From Ditylenchus dipsaci (taxonomy: Eukaryota > Nematoda > Chromadorea > Rhabditida > Anguinidae), in contig SADC01000385.1 in assembly GCA_004194705.1 (NCBI GenBank), forward strand, positions 62,001-126,000: DNA of 64,000 nt, in the 5' to 3' direction. How positions within the stretch are numbered: position 1 is the first letter of the stretch; every line of letters starts with the position of its first letter. Shown piece after piece: positions 11,900-25,522 of this stretch. Under the pieces are notes generated by a model. It did not search any database. It had not been told where the DNA came from and was given only the letters and a program-made list of their open reading frames with translations. The translations under genes and the position numbers were made by a program.

Positions 11900-12850
11900 G
11901 ATTTTTGCCGTTTTCGACTTGATAAAAAATGTGACAAATTTCGCCATAAGGTGGCATTTTCGCGCATGTCTTTTATAACTAGCAAAAGCAGTAAATAAAT
12001 TTAATTTATTAACTTTTGTTGTAAAATGACAAAGAAATCGACAATTTAAATTTGAAAAGAATAAAATCCCCCAAGAAAATAGCGCGAAGTGTATTACACA
12101 CAGTACAGTCCTTCTTTATCCAGTCTTCTTGTAAACGTTTTAAGAAAAATATCTTTGAACCAAAGAAAACTTGTCTTTTTCTTGGTTGCAAGCATAATTA
12201 CTTAGAAATTCGGCCAGGACTTTTACTGCTTTTACTTACCCAACATTAAAGACCTACCATTAAGGCATGGAGTATTGCTGCAACTGGTCTTCAGTGGAGT
12301 TTTGTCGCTTCCCACATTGTTGGTAGTCCTGAAATAGGTGGTGGTTGGACAAAGGGGCAAAGAGTAAAATAATGTTGACGAGAGCAAAAAAGTTTACTTT
12401 TTGGAAAACAAAAATTATTTTTAGAAAGTTTGAGCTAATTAAGGAGCACAAAAACAAGGTTTAAGAAGGAAATGCCCCCAGCAACCAAACACTTTAGTAT
12501 CTTCATGAAGTTTAGCTGGGTGTCAAGCATGTTAAATGGCACTCTTTTAAGGAGTAACAATTAGCAAATATATACTGAAGCAATTTTGAGAAAATCAGGG
12601 TATTTTGGAAAAATAGCTGTAAATGCAAACAAATAACAGAATGGTAAAAATAATAATACAGGGTGTTCATTTTATTTCGCTCTATTTGGTTTGCTTATTA
12701 AATAAACATTATGAAAAGACAAAGCAGTGATTGACCCCTTAATCGATAGCTAATGAAATAGTATTTTATATGTGAGAAAAACATTTATTTATTTCATTAA
12801 TCAACTAAAATTTTATAACAGTTTTAAATTCTGTTAAAGAATTGAAAATT
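11900..12850. other. no gene seen
   Basis: AT-rich sequence with short unconvincing frames on both strands. No splice-bounded coding frame and no recognisable repeat termini. TACAGGGTGTTC near 12658 resembles the end of other MITEs here. Confidence 0.5.
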
Positions 12851-13552
12851 CGACGCTACTATGATATACCCCCCCCCCTCCGAAAACCATGATTTTTGGG
12901 GGTGCCTAAAAACCATTTTTATGCAATAATTTCACTACAAAAAGACTAGAAAAGCAATTTTTGAAGGGATGAAGGGTTGTATTGGGAGGGAAGGGAATCA
13001 TATAAGGGCCACTTTTTTTAGCTGCTTTACCATGTTTTTCAACTCGGGCCGTGGCAAAAATAGACTCTATATGCATTTTATGATCAAGTGTACTTCTTGG
13101 AATCATGTCTAAGGTAAGTGCGTGCGCGCATCTCTAACTCTCAAGCCCCTGCGCCCCATTAGGGGCGCAGGGGGCTTGGAGTTGAGATACGCACACCCAC
13201 ATACCTTAGACAGAAATCACTCGAAAATGACTCCGGATGCATGAAAAAACACGCATACCAGAGTTATTTATGCGGTAGGCCCCAGTATTCAAAACTATGT
13301 TTAACATCTTTGATTATTTAAAAATGGTGCAGTTTTTATTGGACACCCTGTAGAAGTGGCCCTATTTTGTTCCTTTACCCTCCCAATACAGCCCTTGATC
13401 CCTCTTAAAATTACTTTTCAGGTCCTTTTATAGCAAAATTATTACTTAAAAATGACTTTTGACCACTCCTAAAAATCTCGATTTTTGGCGGGAGGGGTAT
13501 ATCATAGTAGCTGTTAGAGGGGGGGTGGTGGTAGGGTTATATCATAGTAGCG
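12850..13552. repeat. palindromic element with GC-rich core hairpin
   Basis: Outer ends CTACTATGATATACCCC and GGGGTATATCATAGTAG are complementary. The core at 13105-13212 repeats the TCTAAGGTAAGTGCGTGCG / AAGCCCCTGCG hairpin found at 1.3, 44.7 and 50.9 kb, but the outer arms are unrelated to those elements. Confidence 0.8.
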
Positions 13553-13559
13553 CCGAAAA

Positions 13560-15190
13560 TTCAAGAATTCAAAACTGCTATAAAATTGTATCTAAGGAAT
13601 GTAATCAATTAATCTTTTTGAATATAAAAGCATCTCATTAGATGTCCACCCACCCCTAAAAAATGAAGTACAGACTAGTCGAAAGTTAAGATTTTAATAA
13701 GGCTAGTTAGAGAAAATATGGTACGGCAATAATCTCTGGCTAGTATTAAACCATGCTGCCGAAAATATGAATTATGTTGCTAAATCAAATCTGTTGCAAA
13801 TTAAAATTAGGTTAAAATTTAAAAATAGAATTCGAGATTTCCGCATCAAAATTAAATTTTTTTAGCAGCAGGATTAAAATTTGCAGCAGATTTGATGTGG
13901 CATTAAAAACAAAAAGGATTTTGGCAAATGAATCAAAGTTTAGCTATAATCTCTGTGCTAGGACTAAAAGCTATCAATTCTCATGTTAAAACGTAGACAC
14001 TATCAAAATCAATTTCAAAAAACGAAACAAATTACTGCTAAATTCCGACAAAAACACTTTTTTGCACGCAACAAACAGCCGGAGTAATTGATTATGACGA
14101 ACAAAGTGGTGGTGTATGGGGCAAAAAGCTCATAGATATAAGGGTATAATTCATGCAGCCTCCTCAGTTTTGAAGCTAAATGTTGTTGAAAGCTGCCATT
14201 GTGACTGGCTCCTGCTAGCTATACTTCTTTTCCCTCTGTTTTTCTTTCTTTTTCCATTCGGATATGGCAGCAGTAGCAGGAGCATAACTTGGCAGGCAGT
14301 CCACAAAAAACGCAATAAGAAGAAGGAGCGCTTTGGCCACTCAGCTGCAATTTTTAATTTTCCCTGTCTCTATCCTATGGCTGTCCCCTTCTTTGCTTCA
14401 TCGATTTACACGCAACTTGCAACCCTTTTTTAGCTGCTCACTGGGCAGACAAGTAGCAGGCAGGATGCCTAGTGCTTTTTTTTCCTTTTCACTCACTCCA
14501 ATTGTCCAACCCATATTTTTTGCCGGTCGAAGCATTTCAACAACCAATGTCGTCAATATTTTGGCTGAAGAAAGCCGAGAAGAAAATTTCAATTGCCTCT
14601 GGCTATTCCCCAACCTCTACCCATTTTTTATTTGGTAGTTACCTCTTTTATGGTTATCTCTTGCTTTTTGAATGGATAAAAAAGTCTATGGTAAACAATA
14701 AGCTGATTTAGTGAAGGGAGATTTGTTCACTTTTTGCTTGTTTTTTAAATTTGTTTACATTATTTGCAAGAATTTCACATTTATTATTTCGTGGATAGTT
14801 TTGTTTTGTGGTTTTTTTCTCCTCTTTATCATTGTTAGTTTATCCGGAAACTCCATTCGGATTTATTAGTTTCAAAAAAACATTTGTTTGTTTTTTGCTT
14901 CTCGGTAAAACGCCTTTGACCAGGAAAGTTTCTAAAAAATTTATTATTTTTTTGCCATTTCTTGCTGCTAGCTAATAAAGTCCTGTAAAAATTTTAAGGG
15001 TAACAGTATAGAATCCACCCCGCCCCAGTCACCTAATCACCTGCATTGGGTCTCGATTGCCAAAAGGGTACACCAACTATCTGGAGGGTACACTAACCAC
15101 TCGGAGAGTACCGATTTTTGTAAATGACCAGAGCCATATGATCAGGGTCTGGCAGTGAGTAGTGCGACCGCGCATCTTATGTTTATGATT
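13560..15190. other. no gene seen; pyrimidine-rich unique stretch
   Basis: From about 14120 to 14640 the plus strand is unusually pyrimidine-rich (runs of TTTTCCCTCTG, CCCTGTCTCTATCC). Overlapping short frames exist in several phases but none has splice signals or a recognisable motif. The rest is AT-rich and featureless. Confidence 0.4.
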
Positions 15191-15191
15191 A

Positions 15192-16400
15192 TTAAAATAC
15201 AAACGACTCTCTATAACTTATAGCGTGCTTGATATAACGTGCGAAATGTTGATTTGAACAGCTTGAATTCACATAAAAGCTTACCTGACGTTCCGGATCC
15301 TTGCTCCATCCGCGCACGAGTTGCACCACCAAAAGATTGAATCGAGATAAACCGAGGCACTCGTGGTGAGTGTAGTCATCCTTGATCATCTTGTTTGTCT
15401 CTTCGAAGCCGTTGTTCGTAGTGATGGACGGCATTCCAAATACGGTAGAATGTCTGTAAGCCCACCGACGGTAGTCATCTCGAAGAAGCCAGGACTGGAA
15501 GAATTTCAAGTGCGCAGTCCAAAGACGTTCGATTCCACCCACTTTGCAGCCCAGTGTCGAGAAAGAGTTCTTGCTGCGGAAGAAGTGTGTCTAAGATTTT
15601 TCCAGATTGATAGACGTTAGAGCTTACCTGCCGCTAATTCGTAAATATTGGTAGCCCGAGATAGGACAGCCACATTATCCTTGATCTCTTTGACTGCATT
15701 CTCATGTATCTTGACTTTGGCAGCTCCGCCACGCGCTGTGATATTCTCATAGAAAAAGCGACTGCGTATGGCCTGTCTTCATCTTCTAAACTTATAGTTA
15801 AACAAGACCACGAGGTGGAGGGTACTTACCTGTTATCTCTTTGTTTTCTTCATAATATTTCTTCACGTCGTCTAGCGTCATTGTATTAAAGAAGCCACGC
15901 TTGTGTCCTAGCTTTTTTTCTGGTTTTGCACTTGTCTAAGGTTCGTAGAGAAAGCTTGGCCTTTTTCATCATTGGATAGTCCTTAAAGTTTCGCTTAAAT
16001 CAGACTCACGCATATCCATAATCTAACTTGAAGAACTCGTTAAATCTGGCGTGCTCTCTTCCCAATGTTAGGTTCATCTAACGTTTGCATTTTTTCTTTG
16101 GCTGGAGTGCTGAGCCCGTTGTCCTTGAGTCGCTCGTTGTCATGTAAACCGGCTTTTGAGTAGCGGACGCGCATACGAGCCTTGCAGTCGAACTTCGCTT
16201 TTCACTTCTTCTTCGAGTTGTGGCACACATAGAGGTCGGTAGCTGCCTTGATTCCTTCTTCAGCGTAGTCGTAGCAATAATCCTTCCGTGTTGAGCAAGC
16301 CAGCCGTCGATCTCTTCTTTGTTCTTGCAAAGCATAATAGTTTTCCACCGAATAGCAGGCTCTCGCTTCTTAAGCATCTCGAGAAAACGATCTTAAAAAA
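15192..16400 (-). pseudogene. decayed MULE-like transposase
   Basis: Minus strand 15542-15192 encodes MGGIERLWTAHLKFFQSW ... SITTNNGFEETNKMIKDDY. The TNNGFEETNK block is the same position-specific motif (NNxxExxN) as in the MULE at 9.4 kb. Upstream pieces at 15625-15715 and 16078-16377 (EIDGWLAQHGRIIATTT ... DLYVCHNS) look like the N-terminal DNA-binding portion, but the reading frame changes several times. No inverted termini were found, so this is an old, broken copy of a different MULE family. Confidence 0.55.
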
Positions 16401-16461
16401 ATTGAAAAATAAATATTTATTTATGTGGTAGGCCACTATTCAAAAAATTTTTCAACATCTA

Positions 16462-17246
16462 CCGGGTGTCCCAAAAATACCCGACGGATTTTCAAACGGC
16501 TTTTATAAGGTGATTCTTGCATCCAAAAATTATTTCAATGATATCATTTTGTAGCTCTTTCCTTCCTCTTTCGAATGGAATATGAAGTTTCATTAGAATA
16601 TTTTAGAAAAGTCATTATTTGGCTACAAACACATGTGAGCTTATTTTAGGATGTTGATAGGCATTTTTATCACTTTAACTGATCAAAATTTTGATTGAAA
16701 GTTCAAGGCTACAGCAAAATAAGAGCACCACGATGTAGCGCAGTTCAAGAGCTACAAAACCCATATCACACAGTAGCTTTTAAAAATCTGGGTGTTGAGA
16801 TATGGCTTTTTGAAAAAATTGATATCTTGAAAAATGACCAAAATCAAATTTTCTCCAAATTTTTTGGAATTTTAGTCACTTTTTCAAATATATAAATTTT
16901 TTCAAAAAAGCCATATCTCAACACCAGATTTTTAAAAGCTACTGTGTGAAGTTGGTTTTGTAGCTCTTGAACTGCGCTACATCATGGTGCTCTTATTTTG
17001 CTGTAGCCTTGAATTTTTAATTAAAATTTTGATCAGTTAAAACCATAAAAATGCCTATGAACATCCTTAAATGACCTCACATGTATTTTTAGCCAAATAA
17101 TGGCTTTTCTAAAATATTCTAATAAAACTTTATATAACATTCGAAAGGAAAGAGCTACAAAATGATATCGTTAAAATAATTTTGGATGCAAGAATCATCT
17201 TAAAAAAGCCGTTTAAAAATCCGTCGGGTATTTTTGGGACACCCGG
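16462..17246. repeat. 785-bp near-perfect palindrome, TA target duplication
   Basis: Begins CCGGGTGTCCCAAAAATACC and ends in its complement, flanked by TA. The arms are about 390 bp each and highly similar throughout, including GCTACAAAA and TGATGTAGCGCAG blocks. It has inserted into a copy of the 50.4-kb-type palindromic element: that repeat's sequence stops at 16460 and resumes at 17249. Confidence 0.85.
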
Positions 17247-17248
17247 TA

Positions 17249-17525
17249 CTTGTTAGGGGGCCTTGAGTCATCAGTGGCCCCCTTTTATTCCCTTCCCCTT
17301 CTATATAGCCCTTAATCCTTCAAATTCGAAAAGCGATAATTCAAATTTTTCAAATTTTGACTAAAAAACCATGATACCCCCTGTGGTTCGAAAATTTTTT
17401 TTCTCAGAATTTAAAAAACAGCCGGCTTTCACATGAAATCAGTGTCGAGAAACACGAATATGATGTTATCTCCTCGATCTGATCACTCCCCGTGGGGCGG
17501 GGGATTCTATACTCAAGCCCTTTTT
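17249..17525. repeat. partial copy of the 50.4-kb-type element
   Basis: CCATGATACCCCCTGTGG, AACAGCCGGCTTTC, AACACGAATATGATGTTATC and GATCTGATCACTCC occur in the same order as at 51180-51360 and 61520-61670. Confidence 0.8.
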
Positions 17526-17896
17526 GCGGCATTTTTTGGTCATATTTCGGCTGTTTTCGCTCAAAAATTATAAATGTTGAACTTCTACGCTAAATTTCTG
17601 TTTTTTTTATTCTGAGGTAGTTTTTTCAGCTAAATCACATTAGTACCCAAAGCAATAATTTATGTTTGGTCAAACATTCTTCAAAGAAAACAGTCGTTCT
17701 CGCCGGAGAAATATATATATTTGCAAGTTTTGATAGGGTCCAAAATTTGTGCGACTCTACAGCTTTAGCTAAAAATTTTTGAGTGATATTTCAAAACAAA
17801 GATAAGTTTTGTCGTCATTTAAGACAATTTTCCCACGTTCCAGTGATTGAAATGAGAAAAATGACAAAACCTCATTCTTTTCAAAGTAATTATTTT

Positions 17897-20859
17897 AGTG
17901 TTGATTGCGGGGTGGACTACCCGCGGGTAAACCGCGAACCGCCCCGAAAACCCACCCGCATCATGTCAAAACCCGCGCGGGTACCCGCATATGTCACAGC
18001 TATAATTAAAAACCCGCGAAATATCCGTAAATAACTTCATTAGCTTCTAGAACGTACAACAATTGCCGAAAATCAATAAACGAAATTAATATCCGAGAGA
18101 GCACGATTGAGAAAAATGAGTTGTTCGGCATTGAAGGGATCCAATTGACTTCGTTTATGGTGGAATATGTCCCTGGCATGGCTAAATAGCTGCTCACTTG
18201 GTGAGGAGTAGAAGGCGCAGAGAGATAGCGAGGAGCAGCTTTGGACAACATGGGAAAGCGCACCATGTTTTTTGCCAATAGCTGAGGGATCCAAATCAAT
18301 CGACACCGGTTGCCCCGAATTGTAAGACGCCATCTCCTGGAATAAACAGAGAAGCCATATAATAGAAGAATTACTAAGTGGGGGTCATATATTCACTTAC
18401 AAATTCAGATTTTGTTCCCACGTGGTAGGCGGACGAGTCGAGCCTTCTTGTTGATTGAAGTTCACTTGGCGTGCAAAAAGGCTTCTCGGTTTCTTGGCAG
18501 CCGGCTCTCTCACCTCCGATTCAAAATCTAATACAGATAATTCAAAAAAAATTCTTCTTCAAATTTTGGCTGACTTACCCTCTAATTCTTCTTGAGAGGA
18601 CTCATCTAGCGGTTGATATTCGCGAATTAGCCACTGTTTCACTAACCCCCTAAATTCGTTGCCATCTGCCACACATCGATTTTTGAAGCGTGGATCCAAG
18701 AAGAGAGAGCGAGTCAACAGTTCCTAAATGTTGCATAAATCACCTGACAAATGCTCTTAGAACTAACATACTTATCATATTCAAGCATTCTGAAACGGGA
18801 CTCAATCTTTCGTACGAGTATATTTTTTTCTTCGGCTAGTTCCAAGACCTCTGCGCTTTCCACTTCCTTCAGCAACATGCGCCAAGTAGCAATTTGTAGA
18901 CCGAGGTGGAAATAATTTTTGCACACATCTCTAGTGAACGCGTCCGCAGGCTGCGAAAGATCGATCAGTTGTTTGAGGAGACGCCATTCACGTGCACTAA
19001 GACCTTCAATTGCGCGTTCATGTCGACCAAAATAAGTTTCTACCGCTCTTTTTTGCTGAATGAGACTCTCCACCATTGTCAACGTATATTTCCATCTTGT
19101 TGCAATATCCTATGATAATTTCGTACTAAATAAAAACGCAAAAAAAATCTGAGGTAATCGTCTCCAAGTGATACCTGAATGATGTTATTCGCTGGCAATT
19201 GAAGATCCTTTTGAATTTCACGAAGATACCTCTGGCAACAGACCCACAAGACCCAGCAAAATGGCCCGCAATTCCGACACTTCCTAAGACACTGTTTAAT
19301 TAGTGGTCGACCAGAAGATAGAGTTGATTTGACTGCAAGATTCATTTTATGAGCAGCACAATCAGCGTGTTCAAATGACCCTAATACAAAAACCGTGGTA
19401 AGAAAGACAATTGAAAAATTAGAGTCCTGTATTACCTTCCAACGCTTTCTTCATGTTAGCAGTTGCATCCCGGAGAAACACATGGCACTTGCTTCGGCTT
19501 ATTTTTCCACTCCTCCAATATTCTCTCAATGGCGGCATTGATACACTTCCCAGTGTGGCTTCCCGACAATTCACAAATGGCTAGCACAAATTTGATTCTT
19601 TTCCATTCACATCGATCCCATGAGAAGTGAGGCTAAACCAACAATGCCAAAACTGTTTTTACTTTCAGAAGAGAAAAAGACCTTAAGAACGAATAACCAG
19701 ATTGTGACGTCCAAATGTCCGTTGTAAAGCTAATCCAATCAAACCTATCCAGGTTTGATCTAACCACATTGACGACCGATTCATACGCACGAGGTAGAAC
19801 GAAATTAGAGTAGTGCAAGCGGGCCTTTCAGCTTTTCTGTAGAATTGAAGCTACCGTATATTCTCTATTAGAAGGCCGGGCCTTTCTATTTTTCAACCCT
19901 AAAAAAGTCGGAAAAAAAAAATATTTCGATTTTTGAGATTTTTGGGTGCTCAAACTAAAATTTTAAAAGTGGAATCAGAGTGAGCTCGTGCTAACTAAGA
20001 AAACACGAAAAACAGATTTTGCGAATTTCTTTTTCTATGCTGATATATAGGTCCTCAAGGGGGCCTTCTATTAGAGAGGGGCCTTCTATTAGAGAGGGGC
20101 CTTCTAATCGAGAATATACGTATTTAAGAGCGAGGATGAACGAGCGGCTTTCGATTCGAGTTGAAAGAGATGCAATTCTTCAGCGACGTAGTTGCTTACG
20201 TTTTTGTCTAAACACTCAAACCTTTCTGCAAATCGTGAATCTCATACAAAGTTAAACAAATGTGTAAGAAAAGTACAAACCGATGCACGAACAACAAAGT
20301 TTCCCATCGCCACAGCTCCACCCGATTTGTTATCTAGCTTCTCAATTTCTTCAGGTACTCATCATGCTGCTAGATGCCGAATGAGAGTAGAGACGCTTCG
20401 ACCGGAAAATTTTAGCTCACACTTCTTGACATGCTTGGCTCGACATTCCTTGCAAACGACATGATCCGACTCTTTTCCCATATTCATCTGATGCCTTCCT
20501 TTCGAATAGATCGATCCGCCAGATATTGTGCTTCATTACCTCAAATAATTATTGAAATGAGGCGATTGGATTCATTTAAGCCAATGAACAAGCTTGCAAA
20601 CCAGTATAACATTCAAGAAACATCAAATTGTAAAAGTTGTAAGCATACAGAAAATTTTAGAAGTATTATAAGAAAAATTTCGAAGCAAGATTTTGCAGTA
20701 TTTTTGTCATGTTGCGATTTTTAGAACCGTGAAAATGAACAATGAAAAAACCCGCAAACCCGTGGGTAACCCACAATTATTTTCGCGGGTACCCGTTACC
20801 CGCACTTAATCGAAAACCCCGCCCCGCAAACCGCCCCGCACCCTTAGACATCAACACTA
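17897..20859 (-). mobile_element. hAT transposon with 8-bp target duplication
   Basis: ATTATTTT is present at 17889-17896 and again at 20860-20867. Between them the ends are complementary (AGTGTTGAT ... ATCAACACTA), followed inward by GC-rich subterminal sequence full of CCCGC / CCGCGG strings on both sides. The length of about 2.96 kb suits an autonomous hAT. Transposase fragments run on the minus strand. Confidence 0.85.
18006..20490 (-). pseudogene. hAT transposase (frameshifted)
   Basis: In minus-strand order: a BED-like finger near 20490-20350 (CKECRAKHVKKC ... LIRHLAAH); WISFTTDIWTSQSGYSF near 19740; SLTSHGIDVNGK near 19620; CHVFLRDATANMKKALEG then CAAHKMNLAVKS near 19480-19320; LQIATWRMLLKEVESA near 18890; and the dimerisation block with SPSEQLFSHARDIFHHKRSQL near 18150. 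These match hAT transposase landmarks in the right order. At least two one-base shifts (for example just after VNGK) break the frame, so the copy is probably inactive. It would act on the termini of the surrounding element. Confidence 0.7.
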
Positions 20860-20925
20860 ATTATTTTTACTCTCAAGTCAATTCATAGGCAATTTTCTAA
20901 AAAACCTGTTGAAAGCAATAAAGAA

Positions 20926-21218
20926 GGGAGGGGGCCGATTTCGTATCGCGATTCTCGCATTTGACAAAACTCGTATTCGCAGAATTCAAAGTTGTTGTCT
21001 TGGCGTTGTGGTTTTTGATCCACTCTTGCAGTCTGCTCTTGGGAAATTTATTACTTTTCATTTTGTAGCTTATCTCACTGGCTTCAAAATAAGTGGTAAC
21101 TCACAAATAGATAGACTACAAAAGTGGGTCAAAATATGCGAATACGAGTTTTGCGAATACGTTCTGCGAATACGAGTTTTTAAATACGAGAAGCGTGAAT
21201 ACGAATCGGCCCCCTCCC
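20926..21218. mobile_element. short Foldback/MULE-like MITE with 8-bp target duplication
   Basis: ATAAAGAA flanks both sides (20918-20925 and 21219-21226). The ends GGGAGGGGGCCGATT and AATCGGCCCCCTCCC resemble the terminus of the MULE at 8829. Inside are inverted arrays of the unit CGAATACGAGTTTTG. Length 293 bp, non-coding. Confidence 0.85.
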
Positions 21219-21557
21219 ATAAAGAACTAAGAAGGAGTAAGAATTCAAACTTCAGGAGCAGCAATTTGATTCGATCTAATATGAAATTGGCTTTTAACCA
21301 AGCAGCCATGTCCATGAAATTTTACAGAAATTCAAGAGATGTCATGCTTTGGACGTTTCGTCGATGATTTCCCACTTTTTCGCGTGGCAACCTATGCGTA
21401 AGAAATTAAAGGGCCATAACATAGCATCAAGGACGTTGGCATGAAAAATTATCTCGCTTGTCAAATACCGAGCTCATACAAGCGCTGAAATGGACGACAT
21501 AATATTTTTGTATACAGTAACATCATTACAAGGTCATGAGCAACGCAGCTGATTCAT

Positions 21558-22696
21558 AGAACGCCTGACGATTCGATACAAAAACTGATTCGATACACCG
21601 ATTCGATACAACGACGATTCGATACACCGATTCGATACACTGACGGTTCGATACACCGATTCGATACACTAAGGGTTCAATTATACTGGCTCTAGGTTAA
21701 TTAATCCTCCACAAAAGTCATCCTTGGTAAATTCATACTCCAAATTTTCGAGGTCATAGGTTCGAAATCCATGTGAGCTAAAAAACTTTTTTCGTTACTG
21801 TTTATAGCAATAAATAGTTTTCAAAAGAGCAGTAAGCCTCAAAATGGACGGGAATACCATTTTGGTACCCACCTGAAACGGTTTGCCTCTCCTATAGTCC
21901 AAAAAGTTTAAATTCAGACAAAAGTTGTTGAAGCCATGACATTCTTTACCCAAAATCATGCGCTAAACTAGGTTAAATAATTACGGAAAATTGACTTTAC
22001 CAATTATAACCCAAACACTCAGGAACGTTTAAAAAAAATGACATTTTGGTTAAAAATGGACGTTTGGGACCATTTTCGGAGAAAGAGGGTCATTTTATCC
22101 AATGCTTATTGGCCATTTTGGAGCGAAAAAGAAGAGAAATTTGGCTGAAATTAAAAAAAAAAAGAATTTGAACTTCTGAAAAGACAAAACTTTGAAAAAG
22201 GCAAATGGTAGCCCTGTACTATAACCATCAGATGAATACCGTAACCGCTATGCAGCTAACCCAAACAACCTAAGAAAAAAAAGTACCCCCTGCATAGATA
22301 CTATTATTTAGATACTAATACTGAGGACTAGTTTACCAGTTTATTGTTGTTACCGTTTATTTCCTTCTAAAATAGCCCTCCTTCCAAAATAGCCCCCCCC
22401 CCCCTTACTTTTGAGGGTCTGTATCTCGGAGCAGGAGTAAAATATTTTGCAAAAGCTGTTTGATAGGTTTCCTTTACTCCACGAGCTCTACCGATTCCAC
22501 TTTTTAGATTTCTTAATTTCACCCAAAAATCTCGAAATCGAATTCAAATTTTTTCTGAAAATTGGAGGTTTGAATAAAATAGCCCCGGGGGGCTATTTTA
22601 GAGGAAATACGGTTATGTCAGTTAGTTAATCGAACCTTAGTGTATCGAATCGGTTTGTATTCGAATCAGTTTTTGTATCGAATCGGTGGTTATACC
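21558..22696. mobile_element. Foldback-like element, unit TTCGATACACCGA
   Basis: GATTCAT occurs at 21551-21557 and 22697-22703. The left terminus is an array of CGATTCGATACAC units (about 21580-21670). The right terminus has the inverse GTATCGAATCGGT units (about 22635-22690). The interior is non-coding, with C-runs near 22390 and a palindromic pair ATAGCCCC / GGGGCTAT. Confidence 0.7.
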
Positions 22697-22949
22697 GATT
22701 CATGATAATCAACAGCTTAATTTCACTTGCTTTTTGTTTCTGGGCAATCATATGCAATAAATTCAATTTCATTAACATTTGGTTATTTAAATGCAACTGA
22801 GACTTTAAATAAGTAGATTTGATTACGTAATTGAAATCATTGACTCAATTAATATGATTTGATTATGTAAATGAAACCATTAGCTCAATCAATTACATTT
22901 GATTAATCACTTGTAATCACCGGTTCAATTTATTAATTTTGATTAATTA

Positions 22950-24702
<1,753 letters not shown>

Positions 24703-24776
24703 TAATTGAAATCACGAGTTCTTTCGATTTCATATGATTATCAATTGGACCACTACTTCTTTCGGTTCGATTTGCT

Positions 24777-25514
24777 TAGGGTTGTCGAGCGCTCGAAATT
24801 TTCGAGTCGAGCGCTCGGTTCGATATTCGAAATTCGAAATTTTCGAGTCAAGCGCTCGATTCGATATTCGAAATTCGAAATTTTCGAACGCTCGATTCGA
24901 AATTCGAAAATTTTCGAGCGCTCAATTCGAAATCGAAAATTTTCAGCGGCTTCGCCGCCTCATTAATGGATTTTTTAGAAATAAATTAATCGAAACCATG
25001 GTTAATCGACCACACACGACCGCTTTACCACACCAACGAATAAGCGGCCGAAAACTATCATTCTTTGTCCATAGTTGTGCTTGATCAAACGGCGAAGATC
25101 GGAGACTCTGAGATCGTAAGGGCACCGCTCTGGCTTTTTTCACCTCAGAAGGTCCAATTCTTTGTTCGCTAACTTTTCCTTGGGCCTTGCCGATTTCAGG
25201 TGACCCGAAAGATAAGTTGTTGATCTACTCTTTGGCAGTCTAGCTCTTCCCCACAAGTGAAAATAGTCTTTCCACCGACTTTCTTAAACGATTTCAAACT
25301 TCGCTTGGCATTTTTCTAAACAAGAAAATTCACCATCACATTCTTTTTGTGTGCTGCAAGTTCCAAATTATAACTCGAAAATAGCGCTCAAAATTCGAAA
25401 GCATAATTCGAAATTTTTTTCGAGCGCTCGAATTCGAAATTTCCGCTGGAAATTCGAAATTTTCGAACTTTCGGGCGAAAAGTTCGAAATCGAGCGCTCG
25501 ATTCTACAACCCTA
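24777..25514. mobile_element. Foldback-like element, unit CGAGCGCTCGAAATTTT
   Basis: The ends TAGGGTTGTCGAG and CTACAACCCTA are complementary. The flanks GATTTGCT (24769-24776) and GATTTGAT (25515-25522) form an 8-bp duplication with one mismatch. Inverted arrays of GAGCGCTCGAAATTC-type units fill 24785-24940 and 25380-25505. The interior contains a short minus-strand frame (AKRSLKSFKKVGGKTIFTC) of unknown origin. Confidence 0.75.
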
Positions 25515-25522
25515 GATTTGAT

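Larger units (their letters stand above)
7859..11900. repeat. composite palindromic element interrupted by the MULE
   Basis: Arm 7890-8130 (CTGAAACTACTCGAGAACTG ... GCCACCACCGGCATTCGAAC) is matched in inverse by 8735-8828 plus 11678-11880. The right arm is therefore split by the transposon at 8829-11669. The centre has a palindrome at 8190-8450 whose two strands give nearly identical short frames, and a tandem array at 8580-8712. A tRNA-like box-B string (GGTTCGAATCC) occurs in the arm near 8775. Confidence 0.65.

Noticed and set aside
14116..14711. Cluster of overlapping 70-105 residue frames
   Set aside because: Caused by a pyrimidine-rich tract; no splice signals, motifs or preferred frame.
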